In this document: positions 1 through 7,304 of the stretch, in pieces | Position numbering within the stretch: the first letter of the stretch is position 1 | How the letters are laid out: every line of letters begins with the position of its first letter | From: Pseudomonadota bacterium | GTDB taxonomy: Bacteria; Pseudomonadota; Alphaproteobacteria; Rhizobiales; Rhizobiaceae | Direction: 5' to 3' | DNA: 64,000 nucleotides | Assembly (NCBI GenBank): GCA_023457435.1 | Contig: JAEWLS010000038.1 | Location: 1-64,000, forward strand | Notes under the pieces: generated by a model | The model's database searches: none | Seen by the model: the letters and a program-made list of their open reading frames with translations, nothing else | Told to the model about the DNA's origin: nothing | Position numbers and translations under genes: made by a program

Positions 1-7
1 ATGGGGG

Positions 8-29
8 GGGGGCCCCAATGGGGGCCCCC
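8..29 (-). terminator. GC-only hairpin after the TRAP receptor gene
   Basis: Five G plus four C (8-16) can pair with four G plus five C (21-29) around a 4-nt loop, giving a 9-bp all-GC stem that starts about a dozen bases past the stop codon of the TRAP receptor. No U-tract follows on the minus strand, so it looks more like an mRNA-stabilising or attenuating stem between a highly expressed binding protein and downstream genes than a classic terminator. The run of ten G at 3-12 at the window edge could also be an assembly artefact. Confidence 0.35.
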
Positions 30-40
30 GGCCTGACTGC

Positions 41-1057
41 TTACTCGACGAGAGCGCCGTGCTCCTTGAGCTTCGCGCGGAGCTTGTTCAGGATGTCGTC
101 CGCGTCCGCGTAACCCTTCTTCACGACGGCGGCCTTTGCCTTCTCGGCGACCGGCGCGGCCGTATCGACCCACAGCTTACGCTCGTCGGCGTTGAGTTCG
201 TAAATGTGCTGGGTCTTGTCGTCGAGCAGCTGCTGACGGAACTCGCGCATGTTGTCGTACCAAAGGCCGGACAGCTTCTCCGACCACTCCGGGCCGCAAT
301 GCTTGTCGATCGAAGCCTTCTCCACGTCGGTCAAGCCGGCGTAGAAGTCCTTGTTGATGACCCAGGCCTGGCCGCCGACATAGAATGGCTCGTCGATATG
401 GTAGGGCATCGCGGTATGGATGCCGAACAGCACCATGTCCCACGGAAGCGTGACGCCGTCGATGACGCCGCGATCGGCGAGTTCCTTGACTTCCGGAAGC
501 GAGGACGGAACCGGCGTCGCGCCCTGCGCCGAGATCCACTCCGAGAGCGTTGCGCCGCCCGGACGGATGCGCAGACCCTTCAGATCGGCCGGAACGCGGA
601 TGTTCGCCTTGTTGAAGTTCAGCGCGCCGGGGTGATGGATGGTCGTCATGCACAGCATGACTTCCGGCATCTCCTTCTCGGCGTACTCGGCGTACCATTC
701 GTGGAAGGCGCGGGCGCCGCTCTTGGTGTTGGAGAAGGTGAACGGGATCTCGACCAGCGACCAGATCGGGAAGCGGCCGGTGTTCAGGGTCGGCGCGGCG
801 ATCGACATCTCGACGATGCCGTCGCGGACCATGTCGTAGTGGTCCTGGGCGGCGCCCATTTGCGACGACGGATAGATGTTGACGTCGAGCGAGCCATTGG
901 TCTCGGTCTCGATCTCCTTCGCCCACTCCTCCATCTGCTTGTGCAGCGAGTGGGACGGCGGAAGCCAGGTCGAAATCTGCAGTTCCTTGGCCTGCGCCAT
1001 CGCTGTGGCCGCGGCGAAGACGGCGCCTGCCATCAGCAGGCTCTTAAATGCTTTCAT
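41..1057 (-). CDS. TRAP transporter substrate-binding protein (DctP family)
   Basis: Periplasmic receptor of a tripartite ATP-independent transporter, which normally binds an organic acid and hands it to DctQ/DctM permeases. The 338-aa length fits the family. Residues 1-23 are a Sec signal peptide ending AMAQA, followed by KELQISTWLPPSHSLH. A GLRIRPGGA segment sits where the family places its carboxylate-binding arginine. I chose the ATG at 1057 because it carries GGGGAGAG just upstream and begins the signal peptide; a longer frame adds only an Arg/Pro-rich tail. No permease genes are visible; they would lie beyond position 1. It follows the SnoaL-like gene by 68 bp on the same strand. The ligand cannot be read from the sequence. 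Confidence 0.9.
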   Translation of the reverse strand: MKAFKSLLMAGAVFAAATAMAQAKELQISTWLPPSHSLHKQMEEWAKEIETETNGSLDVNIYPSSQMGAAQDHYDMVRDGIVEMSIAAPTLNTGRFPIWSLVEIPFTFSNTKSGARAFHEWYAEYAEKEMPEVMLCMTTIHHPGALNFNKANIRVPADLKGLRIRPGGATLSEWISAQGATPVPSSLPEVKELADRGVIDGVTLPWDMVLFGIHTAMPYHIDEPFYVGGQAWVINKDFYAGLTDVEKASIDKHCGPEWSEKLSGLWYDNMREFRQQLLDDKTQHIYELNADERKLWVDTAAPVAEKAKAAVVKKGYADADDILNKLRAKLKEHGALVE

Positions 1058-1125
1058 AGTCTCTCTCCCCAATCTGGCCGGAAGACGTTCCGGCATACTA
1101 CCGGCCGGTGCGCGGCCGCAGTTCC

Positions 1126-1776
1126 TCAATCCTCGAACGGCTCAGGCGGCGAGGGCTCGAAGCGGTTGATACGGTACGGGTTGTACGGCATGTGGTACGT
1201 CGTCGGCAGGTCCGGCTGCAGCTCGGCGAAACCGCCCGAACTCGACGCCACGGGCTCCTTCACCCAACCCTTGTGATAGGGCGACTGGAACTGGAGACGG
1301 GCAACGATGGAAAGGAATTTCCACTCCCCGTCTTCCTTGACGTACTGCATGTCGTACTTGGCCCAGTTCCAGTAGGCCGTCAGCTTGTCTTTGCGAAAGC
1401 GGGCAACGATGCCAGGCGAGTGCCAGAGGCCGCGGGCGCGCTGGCGGTCCTTCGACACCTCGATGATCGGGTTCAGCGCCAGATGCTGCTGGAGCCAGCC
1501 GGGCCGCGTCGTGTTTCTCGTCATCGCCTTGTAGAGAGCGGTCACCCGATCGAGGCCGACATAAACGCCACTGTCGAAGATCTCGATGGAGACGTCGTCG
1601 CGCTTCTGCGCAAACAGCGCCGGGCACTCCTCGTTGCGCAGCATGTAATAGAGGTGGGTGTAGCGCGAGGTGAGCTTGGTTATCAGGTCGATCTCACGGA
1701 GTAGCGCAAGCTCCGCAACCTCCTGCCGGAGCGCCTGCATCTCCTGACGCAGAGCGGACAACTCCTCGGATGCCAT
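1126..1776 (-). CDS. SnoaL/NTF2-like domain protein
   Basis: A 216-aa cytoplasmic protein with no signal peptide. The N-terminus (about residues 1-30) is a Leu/Glu-rich predicted coiled coil. It is followed by an alpha+beta barrel-like region (IDLITKLTSRYTHLYYMLRN, IFDSGVYVGLDRVTALYK, YDMQYVKEDGEWKFLSIVA) matching the SnoaL-like/NTF2 pattern used by small cyclases, isomerases and ring-hydroxylase beta-like proteins. The C-terminus is Pro/Tyr-rich. It is the first gene of a minus-strand unit with the TRAP receptor, so it probably acts on the compound that transporter imports. No catalytic assignment is possible. Confidence 0.7.
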   Translation of the reverse strand: MASEELSALRQEMQALRQEVAELALLREIDLITKLTSRYTHLYYMLRNEECPALFAQKRDDVSIEIFDSGVYVGLDRVTALYKAMTRNTTRPGWLQQHLALNPIIEVSKDRQRARGLWHSPGIVARFRKDKLTAYWNWAKYDMQYVKEDGEWKFLSIVARLQFQSPYHKGWVKEPVASSSGGFAELQPDLPTTYHMPYNPYRINRFEPSPPEPFED

Positions 1777-1857
1777 TGCGAAACTCCTCCCCGCAATGCC
1801 GGCACGCTTCGCCGAACACCATACGTCAGAACCAGAGGCGGTCGAGCGATAGTTATT

Positions 1858-1921
1858 ATGTTAACTTTATTATTTTCGCGGGGTCCCGTCAAGCACGGCG
1901 GCGCCGACCGACAGTTAACAT
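1858..1921. promoter_or_regulatory. Paired GTTAAC-centred sites in a divergent promoter
   Basis: The AT-rich gap between the SnoaL-like gene (minus) and the Ldh2-type gene (plus) holds ATGTTAACT at 1858-1866 and its inverted copy AGTTAACAT at 1913-1921. The GTTAAC centres are 54 bp apart, about five helical turns. Paired palindromes between divergent genes are typical of a regulator that binds both promoters (GntR, IclR or LacI-like). No regulator gene lies next to them in this window. Confidence 0.4.
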
Positions 1922-1972
1922 GTTTATTCGGCCGTGGTAACTGCCTATCGTCACGCAGGCGGGGAGGGCATA

Positions 1973-2968
1973 TTGCAGCTGACGGTATCCGAAGGGCGCG
2001 CGCTGATCGAGGCGGCACTTGCCGCAAACGGCTATAGCGAGGCCGAGTCCGCGACGATCGCCGATCATCTGATCGACTGCGAATTGCGACTGCTCGGCTA
2101 TGCCGGCCTGGCGCGTGCGGTGGCGATCATCGAGCACGACCGCCGCTGCGCGCTGAAGCGCCGGCCGATCGCAATCGTACGGGAAACGCCGGTCTCGGCC
2201 CTGCTCGATGGCGGCGACGACCTCGGTTATCTCGTTGCAGCACGCGCGACGGACATCGTGATCGAGAAGGCGCTGGGTGCGGGCATGGCGGTCGTAGGCG
2301 CCTCGAAGACCCACTTCACGGGCATGTATTCGTACTACCTCGAGCGGATGACCGGCGCCGGCCTGGTCGGCATGATCGCCGGCAGCGGCCCCTCCGCCGT
2401 AGCGCCGTTCGGAGGAACGCAGCCGCGTTTCAGCACGAATCCGATCGCCTTCGGCTTCCCGTCGGACGACGTTCCGGTGATCTGGGACATCTCGACCTCA
2501 AGCATCACGCATGCCGAGGTCCTGCTTGCCAAGCGTCTAGGCGAGGCGTTGCCGGACGGCCGCGGCTACGACAGCGAAGGCGCTCCGTCGACCGACCCGG
2601 CTGCCGTGCTCAGCGGCGCTATGAGTGTGTGGGGCGGGCACCGCGGCTCCGGGCTCGCAATGTGCGTCCAGCTACTGTCTATGCTGGCTGGTCAGCGAAA
2701 CTCGCACGGCCCTTACGCCGAACCTGGCGATTTCGGCTATTTCACCATAGCGATCGATCCTGGGATTCTCGGCTGGGCAGAGGAATTCCGGCGTTCGGTG
2801 TCCGCCTATGCGGCCGAGATGCGCGCCACGCGTCCCGTCGATCCATCTACCCCGGTGCGGGTGCCGTTCGAGCGCTCGCACCAGACACGCCAGGCGACGC
2901 TTGCGGAAGGCCGGATCGAGGTTCCCGACCGCGTCGTCGAGACGCTGCGCTCCTTTGCCGGGGGCTGA
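1973..2968 (+). CDS. Ldh2 (malate/lactate/ureidoglycolate dehydrogenase) family oxidoreductase
   Basis: NAD(P)-dependent 2-hydroxyacid or related dehydrogenase of the YlbC/AllD/MDH fold, 331 aa. Family features present are VVGASKTHFTGMYSYY with the conserved active-site His, STNPIAFGFPS, DISTSSITHAEV and GGHRGSGLAM. The usual N-terminal SHGxxR segment reads YAGLAR, so the His there is missing. I chose TTG at 1973 because GGGGAGGG lies 5 nt upstream and the protein then begins at the family N-terminus; the GTG at 1934 has no ribosome site. Its stop is 3 bp from the convergent lactonase gene. The substrate is unknown; the neighbours suggest sugar-acid metabolism. Confidence 0.82.
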   Translation: MQLTVSEGRALIEAALAANGYSEAESATIADHLIDCELRLLGYAGLARAVAIIEHDRRCALKRRPIAIVRETPVSALLDGGDDLGYLVAARATDIVIEKALGAGMAVVGASKTHFTGMYSYYLERMTGAGLVGMIAGSGPSAVAPFGGTQPRFSTNPIAFGFPSDDVPVIWDISTSSITHAEVLLAKRLGEALPDGRGYDSEGAPSTDPAAVLSGAMSVWGGHRGSGLAMCVQLLSMLAGQRNSHGPYAEPGDFGYFTIAIDPGILGWAEEFRRSVSAYAAEMRATRPVDPSTPVRVPFERSHQTRQATLAEGRIEVPDRVVETLRSFAGG

Positions 2969-2971
2969 CGC

Positions 2972-3799
2972 TCAGAGGCGATAAAGGCGCGCGGCGTTGC
3001 CGCCGAAGATTGCCTGCCGGTCCTCGGCGCTGCAACTGCCGAGCAGTTCCTCGGACGCCGCGATCCAGGCGTCGTAGCTGGCCGCAAGCAGGCACACCGG
3101 CCAGTCGCTGCCCCAGACCATGCGTTGGGGGCCGAATTCGGCAAGCACGTGGTCGACATAGCGGCGCAACTGGGCGACCGACCACCCGGACCCCGCCTCG
3201 GTGACGAGCCCGGACAGCTTGCAGTACGCGCGCCCATCGCGTGCGATCGTGGCGATATCGCTCGCCCATTCGGCGAATTCGCCGGATCCGATCGGCGGTT
3301 TGGCGCAATGATCGACGACTACGCGTAGCCCCGGATGACGCGTCAGCAACGTCGCCAGGTTCGGCAAGTGGTGCGGTAGCACAAGCGCGTCGAAGACGAG
3401 GTCGCGTTCTTCGAGGGCCTCGAACGCCGGGGCAAGTTCCGGCCGCAGCATCCAATCCACGTCGGAAATGTCCTGTATCATCGGACGCATGCCCCTGAGC
3501 TTCGGATGTACGGCGAGCCTCGCGATCTGCGCGGCGGCGTCCTGCGCGGCGAAATCGGTCCACCCGACGACAGCGGCAACGAACGCGTTTCGATCGGCCA
3601 GCGAGAGCATGTACAATGTCTCGCTGACAGTCGGCGCTGCCTGAATCAGCACCGTCGCATCGATTGCGTTCCTCATCAGCAGCGGCGCGAGTTCCTGCGG
3701 TTCGAAGTCCCGAAAGATCGGTGCGTGCCGCGGCGTCAGCCAGCCATAGTCGCCTCTCGACAGACGCCAGAAATGCTGGTGTGCATCGATGCGCCGCAT
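2972..3799 (-). CDS. Amidohydrolase-2 family lactonase (L-fuconolactonase-like)
   Basis: TIM-barrel hydrolase of 275 aa related to COG3618 L-fucono/L-rhamnono-lactonases. Metal and catalytic residues visible are H7 and H9 (DAHQH), H164 (DHCAKPP) and D232 (VWGSDWP). It probably opens an aldonolactone made by the preceding aldo/keto reductase. Its ATG at 3799 overlaps that gene's TGA by one base, so the two are translationally coupled. A longer in-frame reading to 4261 is a shadow of the reductase gene. The exact sugar is an inference from family membership. Confidence 0.85.
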   Translation of the reverse strand: MRRIDAHQHFWRLSRGDYGWLTPRHAPIFRDFEPQELAPLLMRNAIDATVLIQAAPTVSETLYMLSLADRNAFVAAVVGWTDFAAQDAAAQIARLAVHPKLRGMRPMIQDISDVDWMLRPELAPAFEALEERDLVFDALVLPHHLPNLATLLTRHPGLRVVVDHCAKPPIGSGEFAEWASDIATIARDGRAYCKLSGLVTEAGSGWSVAQLRRYVDHVLAEFGPQRMVWGSDWPVCLLAASYDAWIAASEELLGSCSAEDRQAIFGGNAARLYRL

Positions 3800-4830
3800 C
3801 AGTGCGCCGGGGTTGGAGCATCCGCCCGCAACAGCCCTTCGGACTTGAGGTCGGACCAAAGCGATGACGGAATCGCTCTCGCAAGCAGCTCTGCGTTCGC
3901 CTCGACCTCGGCGGCGTTGACGGCTCCGGGGGCGACTGTGCGCACTGCCGGATGCGCGAGTACAAATTGCAGCGCTGCCTCTATGAGGCGGACGCCATTT
4001 GCCACGCAGACCTCTTCGATCCGACGGACGCGCTCGAGGATCGCAGGAGACGCCGGGGCATAGTTGTAGCGCGCGCCTTCTACCGCCCCGGTTGCCAGGA
4101 TGCCGGAATTGTAGGGCCCGCCCAATATGATGCCTACGTCGCGTTCGACGCAAAGCGGAAGAAACGACTCCAACGCGTCCTGTTCGAGCAGCGTGTAGCG
4201 ACCGGCGAGCAGGAAACAGTCGAAATCTCCAAGGCCCAGGAGACGCTCGCAAACCTGCCACTCGTTCACGCCTGCACCGATTGCCTTCACGACCCCCGCG
4301 TCGCGGAGCTCGATCAACGCACGGTAGCCGCCGAGGTCGAAGAGCTCCCGCACCCGTTCATTGCTGGCCGATTGGCTGCCGTGCGTGAAGACGTCGACGT
4401 CGTGCACCAGCAGAATGTCGATGGCATCGACGCCGAGACGCGCGAGACTCTCCGCGTGGCTGCGCATCACGCCATCGTAGGAGTAGTCGAAAACGATCCG
4501 CTTTTGCGGAACGTCGACGAAGGCATGAGGCGTTACCTCGTGCGGCTCGCAGTCCAGGAGCAACCGGCCGACTTTGGACGACAGCACCAGATCGTCCCGC
4601 CTGAAGCGGGCTATCGCGCGGCCAAAGCGCTGTTCAGATATCCCAAGGCCATACTGTGGCGCAGTGTCGAAGTAGCGGATGCCGGCATCCCAAGCAGCCT
4701 GTAGAGCCGCCTGCGCATCATCGTCGCGAATGCTTCGATAAAGATTGCCCAAGGGCGCGCCGCCGAAGCCCAGGCGGGTCAGCGGCACCGGGCGGGACCG
4801 CCGCAGCAAGACGGTGTCGGTGGCGCGCAT
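3799..4830 (-). CDS. Aldo/keto reductase, aldose 1-dehydrogenase (L-fucose dehydrogenase-like)
   Basis: A 343-aa (alpha/beta)8 NAD(P)-dependent oxidoreductase. The AKR tetrad is visible as D55 and Y60 in YFDTAPQYG, K86 in LSSKVGR and H143 in LLVHDVD. The long YDGVMRSHAESLARLGVD segment is typical of the D-threo-aldose/L-fucose dehydrogenase and pyridoxal 4-dehydrogenase group. Together with the coupled lactonase downstream it fits the first two steps (aldose to lactone to aldonate) of non-phosphorylative deoxy-sugar breakdown. The dehydratase and aldolase of that route are not in the window, although the nearby Ldh2-type enzyme could act later. Confidence 0.85.
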   Translation of the reverse strand: MRATDTVLLRRSRPVPLTRLGFGGAPLGNLYRSIRDDDAQAALQAAWDAGIRYFDTAPQYGLGISEQRFGRAIARFRRDDLVLSSKVGRLLLDCEPHEVTPHAFVDVPQKRIVFDYSYDGVMRSHAESLARLGVDAIDILLVHDVDVFTHGSQSASNERVRELFDLGGYRALIELRDAGVVKAIGAGVNEWQVCERLLGLGDFDCFLLAGRYTLLEQDALESFLPLCVERDVGIILGGPYNSGILATGAVEGARYNYAPASPAILERVRRIEEVCVANGVRLIEAALQFVLAHPAVRTVAPGAVNAAEVEANAELLARAIPSSLWSDLKSEGLLRADAPTPAH

Positions 4831-4893
4831 GACACTCCTCCCGCGAACGCCGGAGACGTTAACGGGAGAAAACTTCCCCGCGCAAGGTCTGCT

Positions 4894-5076
4894 TCAGAAA
4901 CCGCGGGGCGCGGCCCAAGACCAGTAAGTCTCGCCGCAATCGACTTTAGGTGCGGACTTTGCCTGAGGCTTGTCACGACCGGCATCATGTTGGCCGCGCA
5001 GCTCCGGCCTCGCGGCCGCAGGTGACTTGGGAATAACAGGGAGTAGGATTTCGCGGTCGCTGCGTTCGGTCGCCAT
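4894..5076 (-). CDS. Small hypothetical protein (60 aa), predicted stress-regulated
   Basis: A short reading frame with a strong ribosome site (GGAGGAGACC immediately before ATG at 5076) and an EcfG-type promoter 34 bp upstream of the start. The product is hydrophilic and Pro/Lys-rich in the middle, and ends in an aromatic patch (YWSWAAPRGF). It has no membrane segment or recognised domain. The combination of promoter, ribosome site and intact frame is the evidence that it is real. Its function is unknown; the shared control region with trehalose synthesis suggests a general stress role. Confidence 0.55.
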   Translation of the reverse strand: MATERSDREILLPVIPKSPAAARPELRGQHDAGRDKPQAKSAPKVDCGETYWSWAAPRGF

Positions 5077-5109
5077 GGTCTCCTCCTCGTCGTGGTACGT
5101 CGCAGGTCA

Positions 5110-5134
5110 AACCGCAACGCCCGGCGGAAGTTCC
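5110..5134 (-). promoter_or_regulatory. EcfG-type promoter for the 60-aa small protein
   Basis: Read on the minus strand: GGAAC (5134-5130), 16 bp, GGTT (5113-5110). This fits the alphaproteobacterial general-stress sigma factor consensus GGAAC-N16/17-cGTT except for the first base of the -10. A second GGAAC at 5139-5135 is out of register. The start codon is 34 bp downstream. Confidence 0.55.
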
Positions 5135-5174
5135 GTTCCAGGCAAAAGAAAAAATCGCTGCGCTGCAGCATGGC

Positions 5175-5199
5175 GGAACCATAGGCGCGAACGGAGGTT
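5175..5199 (+). promoter_or_regulatory. EcfG-type promoter for glgX-treZ-treY
   Basis: GGAAC (5175-5179), 16 bp, GGTT (5196-5199), 38 bp before the glgX ATG. It matches the EcfG general-stress consensus with one deviation in the -10, and it is back to back with the promoter at 5110-5134. Stress control of trehalose synthesis is common in this bacterial group. Confidence 0.6.
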
Positions 5200-5237
5200 C
5201 GGTAGGGTCTTCCCGTTTCAGTGAAAGCCACGCATCG

Positions 5238-7304
5238 ATGACGACGACACGTTCGACCGTGAAGCCGGGCCTGCCCTATCCGCTGGGAGCGACCTGGGAC
5301 GGTTCCGGATGCAATTTCGCGCTGTTTACCGCCAATGCCACAAAGGTCGAACTATGCCTGTTCGACGCAGCCGGACGGCGGGAGATCGAGCGCGTGACGC
5401 TGCCTGAATTCACCGACGAGGTGTGGCATGGCTACCTTCCGGACGTTCGTCCGGGACAGCTCTACGGTTACCGGGTCCATGGACCATACGAGCCCAGCGC
5501 CGGCCACCGTTTCAATCCCAACAAGCTGCTGCTCGATCCATATGCGCTCGAACTGCGCGGCGAGATCAGGTGGCACGACGCGGCTTTCGGCTACCGGATA
5601 GGCAGCAAGCGCGCCGACCTTTCATTTGACAGGCGCGACTCCGCGCCGGTCATGCCCAAATGCGTCGTCATCGATCCCGCCGTAACCTGGGGCAGCGATC
5701 CGCGCCCGAGAACGCACTGGAAGGACACCGTCTTCTACGAGGCGCATGTGAAAGGTTTCACTGCGCGGAACGAGGCCTTGCCGCCGCAGCTACGCGGTAC
5801 CTTCGGCGGGCTGGCCGATCCGCGTGCTATCGAGCATCTCACGAAACTCGGTGTCACGGCGATCGAGCTCATGCCGGTCCAGGCCTTCTTCGACGACCGC
5901 TATCTGATCGACAAGGGCCTGAAGAACTACTGGGGTTACAACACCATCGGCTTCTTCGCGCCGGCGCCGCGCTATCTGTCGCCCGGCAGCGATCTGCACG
6001 AGTTCAAGCTCATGGTGCGGCGGCTGCACGAAGCCGGCATCGAGGTCATTCTCGACGTCGTCTACAACCACACCGCCGAGGGAAACCAGCTCGGGCCGAC
6101 CCTGTCGTTCCGGGGCATAGACAACGCTAGCTACTACATGCTGGCGGACGACCGCCGCTACACATTCGACACCACGGGCTGTGGCAACACGGTGAATCTG
6201 CGCCATCAGCGGGTGCTGCAGATGGTGATGGACTCGCTGCGCTACTGGGTGGAGCAATGCCATGTCGACGGTTTCCGCTTCGATCTCGCCAGTTCGCTCG
6301 GCCGCGATCGCGAAAGCTTCAGCAACCACGCGGTGTTCTTCGACGCCGTGCGCCAGGATCCCGTGCTGTCCGCGGTCAAGATGATCGCGGAGCCATGGGA
6401 TATCGGGCCCGATGGGTACCAGCTCGGCAACTTCCCGCCCGGATGGGGCGAGTGGAACGGAAAGTACCGCGATGTCGTCCGCGGCTACTGGAAGGGAGAC
6501 GAGGGCCTGGCAGGTGACGTAGCCTCGAGCCTGCTCGGCTCCGCGTCGCTGTTCGAGAAGCGTGGCCGCCGCCCGTGGTCGAGCGTGAACTTCGTCACGG
6601 CGCATGACGGCTTCACGCTCATGGACCTCGTCAGTTTCAACGAAAAGCACAACGAGGCGAATGGCGAAGACAACAATGACGGCCACGACCACAATCTGAG
6701 CTGGAACTGCGGCGTCGAGGGTGCCACGGACGACAAGGACATCCTGGATCTGCGCGACCGGATGCGGCGCAACCTGGTTGCGACCACCCTGCTCTCGCAG
6801 GGCACGCCGATGCTGCTGATGGGCGACGAGATCGGCCGCAGCCAGAACGGCAACAACAACACATACTGCCAGGACAACGAACTCAACTGGCTCGCCTGGG
6901 ACGGTATCGGCGAGCGCGACGCCGCATTCATGGACTTCGTGTCCAGGGTGATCGCGATCCGGCGGTCGCGCGAACTGCTGGCGCAGCCGCGCTTCCTGCA
7001 CGGCGACGAGGTCGGGCAGGGCGAGCGCGACATCGCCTGGGTCCGTCCGGATGGCGAGGCGATGCAGCAGGCGGATTGGGACAACGGCCTGACACGCTCG
7101 ATGGGCGCGCTGTACAGCAACGGCCGCGACCGGCTGCTGCTGCTCCTCAATGCCCATCACGAGCCGGTGGAGTTCGCGCTGCAGGGCGGATGGCGTCGCC
7201 TCATCGACACCGCGACCGGGACGGTCGACAAGGCTCTCGTGTCGGAGCGCCTTGCGGTGGACGGCCGGTCTCTGGTTCTGCTGGAGCCGGCGGGAGATGC
7301 GTAG
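5238..7304 (+). CDS. glgX: Glycogen debranching enzyme GlgX
   Basis: A 688-aa GH13 isoamylase-type enzyme that hydrolyses alpha-1,6 branches of glycogen limit dextrins. It has an N-terminal CBM48 domain (residues about 10-105, from YPLGATWDGSGCNFALFTAN) and a catalytic barrel with DVVYNHTAEG, GFRFDLASSL (nucleophile Asp near 348), MIAEPWD (acid Glu near 384) and VTAHDGFTL (Asp near 456). It ends with a C-terminal beta domain. It is the first gene of a three-gene operon; the treZ start overlaps its last codons. In this context it supplies linear maltodextrins for TreY and TreZ rather than for phosphorolysis. Confidence 0.96.
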   Translation: MTTTRSTVKPGLPYPLGATWDGSGCNFALFTANATKVELCLFDAAGRREIERVTLPEFTDEVWHGYLPDVRPGQLYGYRVHGPYEPSAGHRFNPNKLLLDPYALELRGEIRWHDAAFGYRIGSKRADLSFDRRDSAPVMPKCVVIDPAVTWGSDPRPRTHWKDTVFYEAHVKGFTARNEALPPQLRGTFGGLADPRAIEHLTKLGVTAIELMPVQAFFDDRYLIDKGLKNYWGYNTIGFFAPAPRYLSPGSDLHEFKLMVRRLHEAGIEVILDVVYNHTAEGNQLGPTLSFRGIDNASYYMLADDRRYTFDTTGCGNTVNLRHQRVLQMVMDSLRYWVEQCHVDGFRFDLASSLGRDRESFSNHAVFFDAVRQDPVLSAVKMIAEPWDIGPDGYQLGNFPPGWGEWNGKYRDVVRGYWKGDEGLAGDVASSLLGSASLFEKRGRRPWSSVNFVTAHDGFTLMDLVSFNEKHNEANGEDNNDGHDHNLSWNCGVEGATDDKDILDLRDRMRRNLVATTLLSQGTPMLLMGDEIGRSQNGNNNTYCQDNELNWLAWDGIGERDAAFMDFVSRVIAIRRSRELLAQPRFLHGDEVGQGERDIAWVRPDGEAMQQADWDNGLTRSMGALYSNGRDRLLLLLNAHHEPVEFALQGGWRRLIDTATGTVDKALVSERLAVDGRSLVLLEPAGDA

